Origin: DASRTE01 sp035316885 | GTDB lineage: Bacteria; Actinomycetota; Actinomycetes; Jiangellales; Jiangellaceae | NCBI GenBank assembly: GCA_035316885.1 | Contig: DATHII010000200.1 | Coordinates: 1-18,238, forward strand | Direction of reading: 5' to 3' | Length of the DNA: 18,238 nt | In this document: positions 1-6,647 of the stretch, in pieces | How the letters are laid out: each line of letters opens with the position of its first letter | How positions within the stretch are numbered: the first letter of the stretch is position 1 | The notes under the pieces: generated by a model | Told to the model about the DNA's origin: nothing | What the model saw: the letters and a program-made list of their open reading frames with translations, nothing else | Databases searched by the model: none | Made by a program: the position numbers and the translations under genes

Positions 1-172
1 GATGACGGCCTACGGCGCGTACGGGAAGAAGAAGCTGTACGGCAAGACGGTCACGGGTGTCATCCGCTCCACGTTCGTTGTGGCTCCCGACGGGACGCTG
101 GAGAAGGCCATGTACAACGTCAAGGCCACCGGGCACGTCGCAAAGCTGCGCCGCGACCTCGGCATCGCCTGA
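1..172 (+). CDS. bcp: Thioredoxin-dependent thiol peroxidase (Bcp/PrxQ type), 3' end only
   Basis: This is the last 56 or so residues of a peroxiredoxin, cut by the left window edge. The readable part contains KKLYGKTVTGVIRSTFVV and ends KATGHVAKLRRDLGIA, which is the characteristic C-terminal end of the Bcp/PrxQ family. These enzymes reduce hydrogen peroxide and organic hydroperoxides in the cytosol using thioredoxin. The peroxidatic and resolving cysteines lie upstream of the window and cannot be checked. The frame is open from the first base and ends at TGA 170-172. A tRNA gene follows 42 bp later in the same direction; no rho-independent terminator is visible between them. The family call is firm from the C-terminal sequence, while completeness of the gene cannot be judged. 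Confidence 0.88.
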   Translation, partial: MTAYGAYGKKKLYGKTVTGVIRSTFVVAPDGTLEKAMYNVKATGHVAKLRRDLGIA

Positions 173-184
173 CATCACCCGGCC

Positions 185-190
185 TACACT
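185..190 (+). promoter_or_regulatory. Candidate -10 box of the tRNA-Leu gene
   Basis: TACACT matches the actinobacterial -10 pattern TANNNT and lies 24 nt before the mature 5' end of the tRNA, a normal distance for a short precursor leader. No convincing -35 hexamer is visible at the right spacing, so this is inferred from position and the -10 match alone. Confidence 0.4.
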
Positions 191-214
191 GGCGGCCGTG
201 CCTGCGGGCACGTT

Positions 215-296
215 GCGGGAGTGGCGTAACTGGCAGCCGCGTCGGGTTTAGGTCCCGGTGTCTTCGGACGTAGGGGTTCGAGTCCCCTCTCCCGCA
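215..296 (+). tRNA. tRNA-Leu (anticodon UAG)
   Basis: An 82-nt class II tRNA can be folded by eye. The acceptor stem is GCGGGAG (215-221) with CTCCCGC (289-295), and the discriminator base is A296. The D stem pairs GCG (224-226) with CGC (238-240). The anticodon stem-loop has loop TTTAGGT (247-253), giving anticodon TAG at 249-251, which reads CUA and other CUN leucine codons. A long variable arm (GTC-TTCG-GAC) follows. The T arm pairs AGGGG (272-276) with CCCCT (284-288) around loop TTCGAGT. The long variable arm and the sequence both fit tRNA-Leu. The 3' CCA is not encoded (the next bases are CGG), so it must be added after transcription, as is common in actinobacteria. The anticodon-stem closing pair is T-G. 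Confidence 0.96.
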
Positions 297-333
297 CGGC
301 AGCGGCCGTACCGTCCGATGCAGAGGAGTGCCG

Positions 334-1161
334 GTGAAGCTCGGCATCGATGTCGCGCAGCAGCGGCTCGAGTTCGACGAGGTCGTCGGGCGCGTCCGGT
401 TCGGGGAGGATCTCGGCTTCGACGGCGCCTGGGGCTTCGACCACCTGGTGCCGATGTACGGCGAGGGCCCGGGCAACTGTTTCGAGGGCATGACCACGCT
501 GGCAGCGCTCGCCGGTCGCACCAGCCGCATCCGCCTCGGCCTGTTGGTCGCCGGCGTGACCTACCGGCACCCGTCGGTCCTCGCCGCGGAGGCCGTCACC
601 GTCGACCACGCCAGCAACGGCCGCCTCGAGCTCGGCATCGGCGCCGCCTGGTACGAGCCTGAGCACCGCCGGCTCGGCCTCGACTTCCCGCCCACCGGCG
701 AGCGCTTCGACCTGCTCGAAGACCAGCTCGAGATCTTCGTTCGGCTCTTCACCGGTGAGGTCGTGTCCTATGACGGTCACCGTGTGAGCTTGCACGGCGC
801 GCAGCTGCGGCCACTACCGGTCCAGCAGCCCCGGCCGCCGATCTGGATCGGCGGGTCGGGCCCGCGCCGCGCTCTTCCGCTGGTGGCGCGCTACGCGGAC
901 ATGTGGCACACCGACACGATCGCCAACTACCGCGACGCGTCCGACCGCGTCGACCGCCTGGCGGAGCAGGCCGGGCGGGATCCGTCGGCCATCGGTCGGG
1001 CAGCGTCGCTTTCACTGTCCGAGCCGTGGGACGAGGTGCGGCGCAACGCGCAGGCCCGTCGCGACCTCGGCCTCGACTACCTGGTCTGCAGCTGGCCGAG
1101 CGAGGGTCGCGCGCGGGTCGAAGAGTTCTGGACGACCATCGCGCCCGAACTCCTCGAATGA
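334..1161 (+). CDS. LLM-class F420-dependent oxidoreductase (luciferase-like)
   Basis: The 275-residue product has the bacterial-luciferase-like TIM-barrel pattern. It includes a beta-1 start MKLGIDV, the segment SRIRLGLLVAGVTYRHPSVL near residues 67-86, and LELGIGAAWYEPEH near residues 98-111. Family members usually use coenzyme F420 (sometimes FMN) as hydride donor or acceptor in the cytosol, but the substrate cannot be read from sequence. I chose GTG 334 because GAGGAG at 323-328 sits 5 nt before it; GTG 328 would overlap that ribosome-binding site. A TANNNT hexamer (TACCGT, 309-314) could be its -10 box with a short leader. It follows the tRNA gene by 37 bp and ends 11 bp before a strong inverted repeat. 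Family assignment is strong, the exact reaction unknown. Confidence 0.88.
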   Translation: MKLGIDVAQQRLEFDEVVGRVRFGEDLGFDGAWGFDHLVPMYGEGPGNCFEGMTTLAALAGRTSRIRLGLLVAGVTYRHPSVLAAEAVTVDHASNGRLELGIGAAWYEPEHRRLGLDFPPTGERFDLLEDQLEIFVRLFTGEVVSYDGHRVSLHGAQLRPLPVQQPRPPIWIGGSGPRRALPLVARYADMWHTDTIANYRDASDRVDRLAEQAGRDPSAIGRAASLSLSEPWDEVRRNAQARRDLGLDYLVCSWPSEGRARVEEFWTTIAPELLE

Positions 1162-1171
1162 GCTGCGACGA

Positions 1172-1229
1172 CTTGTGGCGGGAAAGACACCTCTCGACCG
1201 CAGGCGAGGCGTTGATTACCCGCCACAAG
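1172..1229. repeat. 11-bp perfect inverted repeat between convergent genes (possible bidirectional terminator)
   Basis: CTTGTGGCGGG at 1172-1182 is repeated exactly as its reverse complement CCCGCCACAAG at 1219-1229, with 36 nt between the arms. It starts 11 bp after the stop of the F420-type oxidoreductase gene and lies upstream of the 3' end of the convergent Lrp gene. There is no T tract on either side, so it is not a textbook intrinsic terminator. A hairpin terminator without a U tract, an RNA-stabilising stem or a short mobile-repeat remnant are all possible. Confidence 0.5.
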
Positions 1230-1297
1230 ATGCGGGGGGTCGGCGTCAGGATGGGAGGTATCGGCGTCGACGATCTGGGGTGCGGCCGTCGAGGTGG

Positions 1298-1768
1298 TCA
1301 TCGGGTGCCCCAGTTGTAGAGCTGCTTGCGTAGCTTGAGGTAGACGAACGTCTCGGTGGCGACGACTCCGTCCAGCACGCGGATACGCGAGCTGAGCAGG
1401 TCGAGCAGATGGTCGTCGTCCTCGCAGACGACCTCGGCGATCAGGTCGAAGGACCCGGCTGTGATGACGACGTAGTCGACGTCGGGGATGTCGGCGAGCG
1501 CGTCGGCGACGGCGTTCACGTCGCCCGTGGCCTTGATGCCGATCAACGCCTGCCGTTCGAAGCCCAGTTGCATGGGGTCGGTCACCGCGACGATCTGCAC
1601 GACTCCGGACTCGACCAGCCGCTGCACCCGCTGGCGGACCGCGGCCTCGGACAGGCCGATGGCCTTGCCGATTGCGGCGTACGAGCGGCGCCCGTCCTGT
1701 TGCAGCTGCTCGATGATTCCCTTCGCAACGGAGTCCAGCACGGCTGTGCCGCGCTCGCGTGTGACCAT
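1298..1768 (-). CDS. Lrp/AsnC-family transcriptional regulator
   Basis: The 156-residue protein matches the family length and layout. An N-terminal winged helix-turn-helix covers roughly residues 12-58 (DSVAKGIIEQLQQDGRRSY, then IGLSEAAVRQRVQRLVESG). A C-terminal RAM ligand-binding and oligomerisation domain covers roughly 70-148, with the conserved VITAGSFDLIAEV segment and the terminal ETFVYLKLRK. Such proteins form dimers to octamers, bind an amino acid and control amino-acid metabolism genes. ATG 1768 is preceded by AGGA with 7 nt spacing. The gene is divergent from a saccharopine-dehydrogenase-family gene. In actinobacteria, related regulators sit beside lysine-catabolic genes, so control of that neighbour and of itself is a reasonable inference. 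Confidence 0.92.
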   Translation of the reverse strand: MVTRERGTAVLDSVAKGIIEQLQQDGRRSYAAIGKAIGLSEAAVRQRVQRLVESGVVQIVAVTDPMQLGFERQALIGIKATGDVNAVADALADIPDVDYVVITAGSFDLIAEVVCEDDDHLLDLLSSRIRVLDGVVATETFVYLKLRKQLYNWGTR

Positions 1769-1805
1769 CGTGCGATCCTTGCGGTCAGACTGCCTGGTGG
1801 CAAGC

Positions 1806-1855
1806 GAATCCGCACCGCATGCCGCATTTCCGACACGGATTCCGACTCATTGAGT
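1806..1855. promoter_or_regulatory. Candidate operator cluster upstream of the Lrp-type regulator
   Basis: Several short repeats crowd this 50-bp block. TTCCGAC occurs at 1828-1834 and again at 1840-1846, 12 bp apart and so about one helical turn. GAATCCG (1806-1812) is inverted as CGGATTC (1836-1842). ACTCA-T-TGAGT (1845-1855) is a perfect short palindrome. Clustered, helically phased, weak half-sites are typical of Lrp/AsnC autoregulation. The binding protein is an inference from position. Confidence 0.35.
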
Positions 1856-1963
1856 TCAGTCGACCGCCGAATGGCGTACCCACAGTGGGCGACCGGGACT
1901 CACGGACCGCCGCTGTAGGCCGGCACGGTCGAGGCAAGTCCGACGAGCAGGTTGTCCTGAGGC

Positions 1964-1988
1964 CGAGGGCTCCTTGTCCGAGCCCTTG
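1964..1988. other. Hairpin in the divergent intergenic region
   Basis: AGGGCTC (1966-1972) and GAGCCCT (1980-1986) form a perfect 7-bp stem around a 7-nt loop. One G-T and one C-G pair extend it to 1964-1988. It is not followed by a T tract. Function unknown. Confidence 0.35.
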
Positions 1989-2115
1989 CCGGCTACGGGA
2001 TCTGTCGCGTCCTCGCCTCGACCATGCCGCCCTACCTTTCAGTGCGCCGTATCCCCCGCCGCTGGCCGAAATCTACTGACTCCGTCGCCAAAGGGCAATA
2101 GCTCAGCGGAATCAG

Positions 2116-2143
2116 TTGTGTGAGGCCGAAGGTGCGATAGATT
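2116..2143 (+). promoter_or_regulatory. Promoter of the saccharopine-dehydrogenase-family gene (leaderless)
   Basis: TTGTGT (2116-2121), a 16-bp spacer and TAGATT (2138-2143) form a good -35/-10 pair. The -10 box ends 8 nt before GTG 2152, so transcription should start at or within a base or two of the start codon. There is no Shine-Dalgarno sequence before that GTG, which fits a leaderless mRNA. Confidence 0.6.
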
Positions 2144-2151
2144 CGGTTCCC

Positions 2152-3399
2152 GTGCGGATCCTCCTCGTTGGTGCAGGCGGCGTCGGCGACGCGCTCGCGC
2201 GCATCGCGGCGCGTCGCGAGTTCTTCGACCGGATGGTCGTGGCCGACTACGACCGGGCGCGGGCGGAGCGCACGGTCGCGGCGGTACGCCATCGGCACGG
2301 AGACGACGAGCGATTCGTCGCGGCACGGGTTGACGCCTCCGCCGCCGGTGCGGTCGAGGCCCTCGCCCGCGAGCACGACGCCACGCACGTCATGAACGCG
2401 GTCGACCCACGGTTCGTCATGCCGATTTTCGACGGCGCCTTCGCTGCCGGCGCGGGCTACCTCGACATGGCGATGTCGCTGTCACAGCCGCACCCTGACG
2501 AGCCGCACCAGATGCCCGGCGTCAAGCTCGGCGACGAGCAGTTCGCCAAGGCGGCTGACTGGGAGGACGCCGGACGACTGGCGCTCGTCGGCATCGGCGT
2601 CGAGCCCGGACTCTCCGACGTCTTCGCTCGATACGCCGCGGATCACCTGTTCGGCGCTATCGACGAACTGGGCACCCGCGATGGCGCGAACCTCACGGTC
2701 GACGGCTACGATTTCGCGCCCTCGTTCTCGATCTGGACGACCATCGAGGAATGCCTGAACCCGCCCGTGGTGTGGGAGCGCGGGCGCGGCTGGTTCACGA
2801 CGCCGCCGTTCAGTGAGCCTGAGGTCTTCGACTTCCCGGCCGGCATCGGCCCGGTCGAGTGCGTGAACGTCGAGCACGAAGAGGTCCTGCTCATGCCGCG
2901 CTGGGTCGAGGCGGAGCGGGTGACGTTCAAGTACGGGCTCGGCACAGAGTTCATCGACGTGCTGAAGACGCTGCACAAGCTCGGCCTCGACCGAACCGGC
3001 CCGGTCAGCGTTCGATCCGCGGGAACCGCCGTCCAGGTGAGCCCCCGCGACGTCGTCGCCGCCAGCCTGCCCGATCCGGCGACGCTCGGTGACCGGATGC
3101 ACGGCAAGACCTGTGCCGGCCTGTGGGTCACCGGCACCGGCAAGGACGGCAGCCCTCGCGAGATCTACCTGCATCACGTCGTCGACAACGCCTGGTCGAT
3201 GGCCGAGTACGGCAGCCAGTGCGTGGTATGGCAGACCGCGGTCAACCCGGTGGTCGCCCTGGAACTGCTCGCGGCCGGAACGTGGTCCGGCACCGGCGTG
3301 CTGGGCCCCGAGGCCTTCGACGCCCAGCCTTTCCTCGACCTGCTCGCTGGCGACTACGGGTCGCCGTGGGGAATCCAGGAGCGTACGCCGGCCGGTTGA
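2152..3399 (+). CDS. Saccharopine dehydrogenase family oxidoreductase
   Basis: The 415-residue protein opens with a Rossmann nucleotide-binding motif (MRILLVGAGGVGDALA, glycines near residues 8-12) and a following acidic beta-2 end (VVADYD). It continues with AVDPRFVMPIFDGAFAAG and with GIGVEPGLSDVFARYAADH, both typical of the saccharopine dehydrogenase/carboxynorspermidine dehydrogenase-like fold. The expected activity is an NAD(P)-dependent oxidoreduction of an amino-acid-derived secondary amine or semialdehyde in the cytosol. I start it at GTG 2152, directly at the Rossmann strand and 8 nt after a -10 box. An upstream TTG (2116) is in frame but would sit inside the promoter. The divergent Lrp-type regulator suggests amino-acid (possibly lysine) responsive control. 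The family call is good; the exact substrate is not. Confidence 0.82.
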   Translation: MRILLVGAGGVGDALARIAARREFFDRMVVADYDRARAERTVAAVRHRHGDDERFVAARVDASAAGAVEALAREHDATHVMNAVDPRFVMPIFDGAFAAGAGYLDMAMSLSQPHPDEPHQMPGVKLGDEQFAKAADWEDAGRLALVGIGVEPGLSDVFARYAADHLFGAIDELGTRDGANLTVDGYDFAPSFSIWTTIEECLNPPVVWERGRGWFTTPPFSEPEVFDFPAGIGPVECVNVEHEEVLLMPRWVEAERVTFKYGLGTEFIDVLKTLHKLGLDRTGPVSVRSAGTAVQVSPRDVVAASLPDPATLGDRMHGKTCAGLWVTGTGKDGSPREIYLHHVVDNAWSMAEYGSQCVVWQTAVNPVVALELLAAGTWSGTGVLGPEAFDAQPFLDLLAGDYGSPWGIQERTPAG

Positions 3400-3435
3400 C
3401 GCCGCGACGCGATCACGGCGCCGGCCCGGCGCGCC

Positions 3436-3441
3436 TATCCT
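3436..3441 (+). promoter_or_regulatory. Candidate leaderless -10 box of the BtuF-like gene
   Basis: TATCCT matches TANNNT and ends 6 nt before GTG 3448. No Shine-Dalgarno sequence precedes that GTG. No clear -35 hexamer is visible. The 48-bp gap also holds a 6-bp GC-rich inverted repeat (3418-3432). Confidence 0.5.
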
Positions 3442-3447
3442 GACCAT

Positions 3448-4359
3448 GTGCGGATCGTGTCGCTGCTGCCGTCGGCGACGGAGATCGTCTACGCGCTCGG
3501 CCTCGGCGACGACCTGGTCGGCGTCACGTTCGAGTGCGACGAGCCACCCGCCGCATTGCGTGAGAAGGTCGTCGTGGTCGGCGGGCGCGACACCTCGCGG
3601 ATGACGCCGACGGCGATCGACGCGTACGTCCGGTCCCAACTGGCGGCGGGCTCCGACCTCTACACGCTGCATGCCGGTGCGTTGTCGGCGCTGGACCCTG
3701 AGCTCATCCTGACCCAGGACCTCTGCCGCGTCTGCGCGATCCCGAGCGGCGAGGTTGCGGACGCACTCGACCACCTCGGCTGCCGGGCCGATGTGGTTTC
3801 GCTGGACCCCCACACCCTCGAGGAGGTCCTCGACTCGATCGTCATGGTCGGCGAAAGGGTTGGCGCCGGTCCGCAGGCCGCTGCGCTCGTAGCGTCACTG
3901 CGGGAGCGGCTCGAGGCTGTTCGGCGTCGCGTGGCGGGCCGCACGCGGCCGAGGGTCGCGGTGGTGGAATGGGTGGACCCGCCGTTCACGGCCGGTCACT
4001 GGGTGCCCGATCTCGTCACGGCCGCCGGCGGCGAGCCGGTCGCCTCCAACGCCGGCGGACCCTCGATCGAGACGGCCTGGTCCGACATCGCCGCCGCCTC
4101 CCCCGACCTTGTCGTTGTCGCCCCGTGCGGCTTCCACCTCGACGGCGCGACGGAGCAGGCTCTGGCCGTCCTGGACCGACTACCGCCTGTACCCGTCTGG
4201 GCGATCGACGCCGACGGCATCGTCGTGCGTCCTGGGCCGCGGCTGGTCGACGGGGTCGAGGCGCTGGCGGCCGTCCTGCACGGCGGATCCACGCCCGCCG
4301 GCGCCGTCCGGCTGGTCCGAGTGCGCGGTCTCGTCGATCAGGTCTTCGGCCCGTCGTAG
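3448..4359 (+). CDS. BtuF/FecB-like (PF01497-type) cobalamin-binding-type protein lacking a signal peptide
   Basis: The 303-residue protein begins MRIVSLLPSATEIVYALGLG, the hallmark opening of the Fe3+-siderophore/vitamin B12 substrate-binding fold. It continues with DPELILTQDLCRVCAIPSGEV (about residues 82-102) and ASPDLVVVAPCGFH (about 216-229). Classical members are exported or lipoprotein partners of BtuCD or FecCD permeases. Here the fold starts at residue 1, with no signal peptide and no lipobox, and no permease or ATPase gene adjoins. It is therefore probably cytosolic and may act outside ABC import. The C-terminal 25 residues go beyond the usual domain. Its start is GTG 3448, 6 nt after a TATCCT box; 48 bp separate it from the upstream oxidoreductase gene. 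The fold is well supported, the ligand only by family similarity. Confidence 0.82.
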   Translation: MRIVSLLPSATEIVYALGLGDDLVGVTFECDEPPAALREKVVVVGGRDTSRMTPTAIDAYVRSQLAAGSDLYTLHAGALSALDPELILTQDLCRVCAIPSGEVADALDHLGCRADVVSLDPHTLEEVLDSIVMVGERVGAGPQAAALVASLRERLEAVRRRVAGRTRPRVAVVEWVDPPFTAGHWVPDLVTAAGGEPVASNAGGPSIETAWSDIAAASPDLVVVAPCGFHLDGATEQALAVLDRLPPVPVWAIDADGIVVRPGPRLVDGVEALAAVLHGGSTPAGAVRLVRVRGLVDQVFGPS

Positions 4360-4385
4360 CTCCCTGTGCGGTGCCGGCGGCCTGC

Positions 4386-4391
4386 CATGCT
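4386..4391 (+). promoter_or_regulatory. Candidate leaderless -10 box of the kinase-like gene
   Basis: CATGCT ends 7 nt before ATG 4399. It fits the looser (T/C)ANNNT form of the actinobacterial -10 box. A G-run (4392-4396) just before the ATG could instead serve as a weak ribosome-binding site, so this is less certain than the other cases. Confidence 0.35.
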
Positions 4392-4398
4392 GGGGGCT

Positions 4399-4971
4399 AT
4401 GCGCCGAGTGTCGGTGGTCGGCAACTCGGGGTCGGGGAAGTCGAAGCTCGCCCAGCGGATCGCCTCGGCCCTCAACGTGCCGTACGTGGAGCTCGACGCG
4501 TTGCACCACCTGCCGAACTGGGAACCGATAGACGCCGACGAGTTCCTCGCCCGCATCAATGAGGTCACCACGGCTGACGCCTGGGTCGTCGACGGCAACT
4601 ACCGGCCGGTCGTGATCGACGGGCCGGTATGGCAACGCGCCGACACCGTCGTCTGGCTCGACCTCCCGCGGCGAACGGTGATGCGCCAGGTGATCTCAAG
4701 GACGCTGCGCCGGCTGGCGACGCGCGAAGAGTTGTGGAATGGCAACCGCGAGCCGTGGAGCAACCTCGTCTCGTGGCAGCCGGAGAAGTCGATCATCCGC
4801 TGGTCGTGGACCCAGCACGCAAAGTACGTCGACCGTTTCGCGACGGCGATGCGTTCGCCGGCGCTCGCCCACCTCGACTTCGTCCGCCTCACCAGTCACG
4901 CCGCCGCCGAGCGATGGCTCGCCGGGTTGCGCCGGCTCAGACGACGCGGCGAGGCGTTTCGTCGACTCTGA
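4399..4971 (+). CDS. P-loop adenylate-kinase-like / FlaR-like topology modulation protein
   Basis: The 190-residue protein starts with a Walker A loop, VVGNSGSGKSKLAQRIA (residues 6-22), then VPYVELDALHHLPNWEP and the segment DAWVVDGNYRPV. It has a hydrophobic Walker-B-like strand (TVVWLDLPRRTVMRQV) and a Trp-rich stretch (LWNGNREPWSNL). This combination is that of small ATPases annotated as adenylate kinase-like, AAA-domain or 'topology modulation' (FlaR-type) proteins. They are cytosolic nucleotide-binding proteins whose physiological substrate is mostly unknown. I chose ATG 4399 because homologous sequence begins there; in-frame GTG 4366 would add residues with no family pattern. It lies 39 bp after the BtuF-like gene and converges on the molybdoenzyme gene. 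Confidence 0.78.
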   Translation: MRRVSVVGNSGSGKSKLAQRIASALNVPYVELDALHHLPNWEPIDADEFLARINEVTTADAWVVDGNYRPVVIDGPVWQRADTVVWLDLPRRTVMRQVISRTLRRLATREELWNGNREPWSNLVSWQPEKSIIRWSWTQHAKYVDRFATAMRSPALAHLDFVRLTSHAAAERWLAGLRRLRRRGEAFRRL

Positions 4972-4983
4972 CAGGGCGCCCTG
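4972..4983. other. 12-bp perfect palindrome between convergent genes
   Basis: CAGGGCGCCCTG begins right after the stop of the kinase-like gene and lies 15 bp from the stop of the convergent molybdoenzyme gene. It could form a small hairpin acting on both transcripts, but no T tract follows, so a terminator role is only a guess. Confidence 0.3.
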
Positions 4984-4998
4984 ATGGGTGGGTTCAGG

Positions 4999-6546
4999 TT
5001 AGGCGTCGACGTTTACGTTGACCCGGTGCCAGCCCGTCGCGCCGTCGGGTGCCGGCGGAGCCTCCTCCTCGGTCTGGAGCTCCCCGTCTGCTGACGTGGC
5101 CCGCACGTGCAGGTCGTGGTCTCCGGGGTCCGCTTCCCACTCCCAGACCCACTGGCGCCAGGTGTCGGTGCTGGGCACCTCGGCCAGCTGTGCCCGCTGC
5201 CACGGCCCGTCGTCGACGCGGACCTCCACCGCCTGGATGCCGCGGTGCTGCGCCCACGCGACGCCCGCGACCGCCACCCGCCCCGCATTCACGCTCGCGC
5301 CCGACCGGGGCACGTCGATCCGCGAGGCCGTCTTGATCGGGGCGCGCTCTGACCAGCCCCGGGTGCTCCAGTAGGCCTTGAAGTCCGCGAACCGCGTCAC
5401 CTCGACGTCGACCACCCACTTGGTGGCGCTGACGTAGCCGTATAGACCCGGCACGACCATCCGGACCGGGAATCCGTGCTCGACCGGAAGCGGCTCACCG
5501 TTCATCGCCACCGCGAACAGGGCATCGCGGCCGTCCGTCAGCACGTCCAACGGCGTTCCGGCCGTCCACCCGTCGGCCGACGTGGACTTCACGGCGTCTG
5601 CATCCGCGGCGGGCCCGGCAATCGCAAGCACGTCGGCCACGGGCACCCCGGCCCACAGCGCGTTGCCGGCCAGGTCGCCACCCACCTCGTTCGACACGCA
5701 CGTGAGCGTGACCCAGCGCTCGACCAAGCCGATGGCGACCAGGTCGTCGAAAGTCAGGCTCACCTCGCGCTCGACCATGCCGTGCACGCGCAGGCCCCAG
5801 GTCTCCGCCCGCACGAGCGGTACCGCCAGCGCCGTGTCGATCCGGTAGAAGACCTCGTTCGGCGTCTGCCACGGCTCGGCGTCGTCGACGCCGAGGTCGA
5901 CGCCCGGCGGTTGTACCACCGGCTGGTCCGGTAAGGCGACCGCCTCGCGTGACTCCTCGACGGCCGACCGGCGGCCGCCGAGCCAACGCCCTGCGAAGAA
6001 CGCAACCAGACCCAGCCCGGCGACGAGCCCGACGATTCGCATGAACGTGCGGCGGCCGTCGGCGTCATCCGTCCCGACCTCCACCGCGGGAGCCCGAGCT
6101 GTCAGCCGGTCCAGTGCGATCAGCGACACACCCGCACCCACGATCGTCGGTAGCAAGTCCCCCGTGGTCGAGTCGGGACGGCTCCAGACGGCAAGTGCCG
6201 CGATCGCACCCAGGGCGGCTGCGCCGAACAACCCGGCGCTGCGGTTACGTGAAGCCAACACTCCGATACCGGCGGACAGGGCGCCGAACACCAGGAGCAC
6301 CCCGCCGATCAGGACTGCCTTGTCCGCCGTGCCGAACCAGTCGACCGCGAGGTCTTTCAGCCAGGTCGGGACCCGGTCGATGAATGCCTCGCCGACGGCG
6401 AGGACCGGAGTCGCCGTCCGGCCGAGCAACCCTGCGACGAGCTCGGCAACGCCCAGGCCGAGCGCCGCAGCAGCGATGCCCGCCAGGGCCGGCATCAGCA
6501 GACGGCGTGTACGGTCCTGCGTTGGAAGCGTGGACGTCTCGATCAC
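4999..6546 (-). CDS. Membrane-anchored sulfite-oxidase-like molybdopterin-dependent oxidoreductase
   Basis: The 515-residue protein joins a membrane part to a sulfite-oxidase-type catalytic part. About five hydrophobic segments fall near residues 16-42, 75-98, 103-121, 132-150 and 171-189. Just before the last is GRRTFMRIVG (164-173), which resembles a twin-arginine motif. The catalytic domain follows (about 225-395) with WVTLTCVSNEVGG. Cys283 there is the expected molybdenum-ligating cysteine, and VEHGFPVRMVVPGLYG is also typical. The C-terminal 120 residues match the Ig-like Mo-co dimerisation domain (SRIDVPRSGASV, VEVRVDDGPWQRA). I infer that the catalytic domain faces outside the membrane. 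It starts at GTG 6546 with no clear ribosome-binding site and lies 101 bp downstream of rdgB on the same strand. The substrate is not determinable; no heme domain is present. Confidence 0.88.
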   Translation of the reverse strand: MIETSTLPTQDRTRRLLMPALAGIAAAALGLGVAELVAGLLGRTATPVLAVGEAFIDRVPTWLKDLAVDWFGTADKAVLIGGVLLVFGALSAGIGVLASRNRSAGLFGAAALGAIAALAVWSRPDSTTGDLLPTIVGAGVSLIALDRLTARAPAVEVGTDDADGRRTFMRIVGLVAGLGLVAFFAGRWLGGRRSAVEESREAVALPDQPVVQPPGVDLGVDDAEPWQTPNEVFYRIDTALAVPLVRAETWGLRVHGMVEREVSLTFDDLVAIGLVERWVTLTCVSNEVGGDLAGNALWAGVPVADVLAIAGPAADADAVKSTSADGWTAGTPLDVLTDGRDALFAVAMNGEPLPVEHGFPVRMVVPGLYGYVSATKWVVDVEVTRFADFKAYWSTRGWSERAPIKTASRIDVPRSGASVNAGRVAVAGVAWAQHRGIQAVEVRVDDGPWQRAQLAEVPSTDTWRQWVWEWEADPGDHDLHVRATSADGELQTEEEAPPAPDGATGWHRVNVNVDA

Positions 6547-6647
6547 ACGTCTATCGTGCGCCCATCGGCCGGCTCCGGGCCCGCGAACGGATGACGAAAG
6601 TGCTACGGCCGCGGCGTCAGGTGCTCCTGCGGCGCATGCGCTCCGGC

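Larger units (their letters stand above)
1769..2115. other. Gene-free divergent intergenic region
   Basis: This stretch separates the Lrp-type regulator from the saccharopine-dehydrogenase-family gene. I see no credible coding sequence: the open frames here have no recognisable protein pattern. Next to the regulator it holds short direct and inverted repeats (1806-1855). In the middle it holds a hairpin (1964-1988), and at its right edge the promoter of the rightward gene. An additional GGCAAG (1933-1938) could pair with CTTGCC (1985-1990), which would compete with the hairpin. Confidence 0.55.

Noticed and set aside
2092..2160. tRNA-like stretch (GGGCAATAGCTCAGCGGAA ... GATTCGGTTCCCGT) just before the saccharopine-dehydrogenase-family gene
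   Set aside because: It echoes a tRNA D arm and T loop, but the D stem does not close, no anticodon stem-loop is found, the T loop lacks the TTCRA pattern, and no 3' acceptor strand pairs with GGGCAAT. It overlaps a good promoter, so I treat it as chance or at most a decayed remnant.
2482..3813. Long minus-strand open frame opposite the saccharopine-dehydrogenase-family gene
   Set aside because: Arg- and His-rich sequence antisense to two well-supported genes; no domain and no start signal.
6632..6641. Palindrome GCGCATGCGC between rdgB and the molybdoenzyme gene
   Set aside because: Short and GC-rich, with no T tract and no symmetric extension; expected by chance in DNA of this composition.
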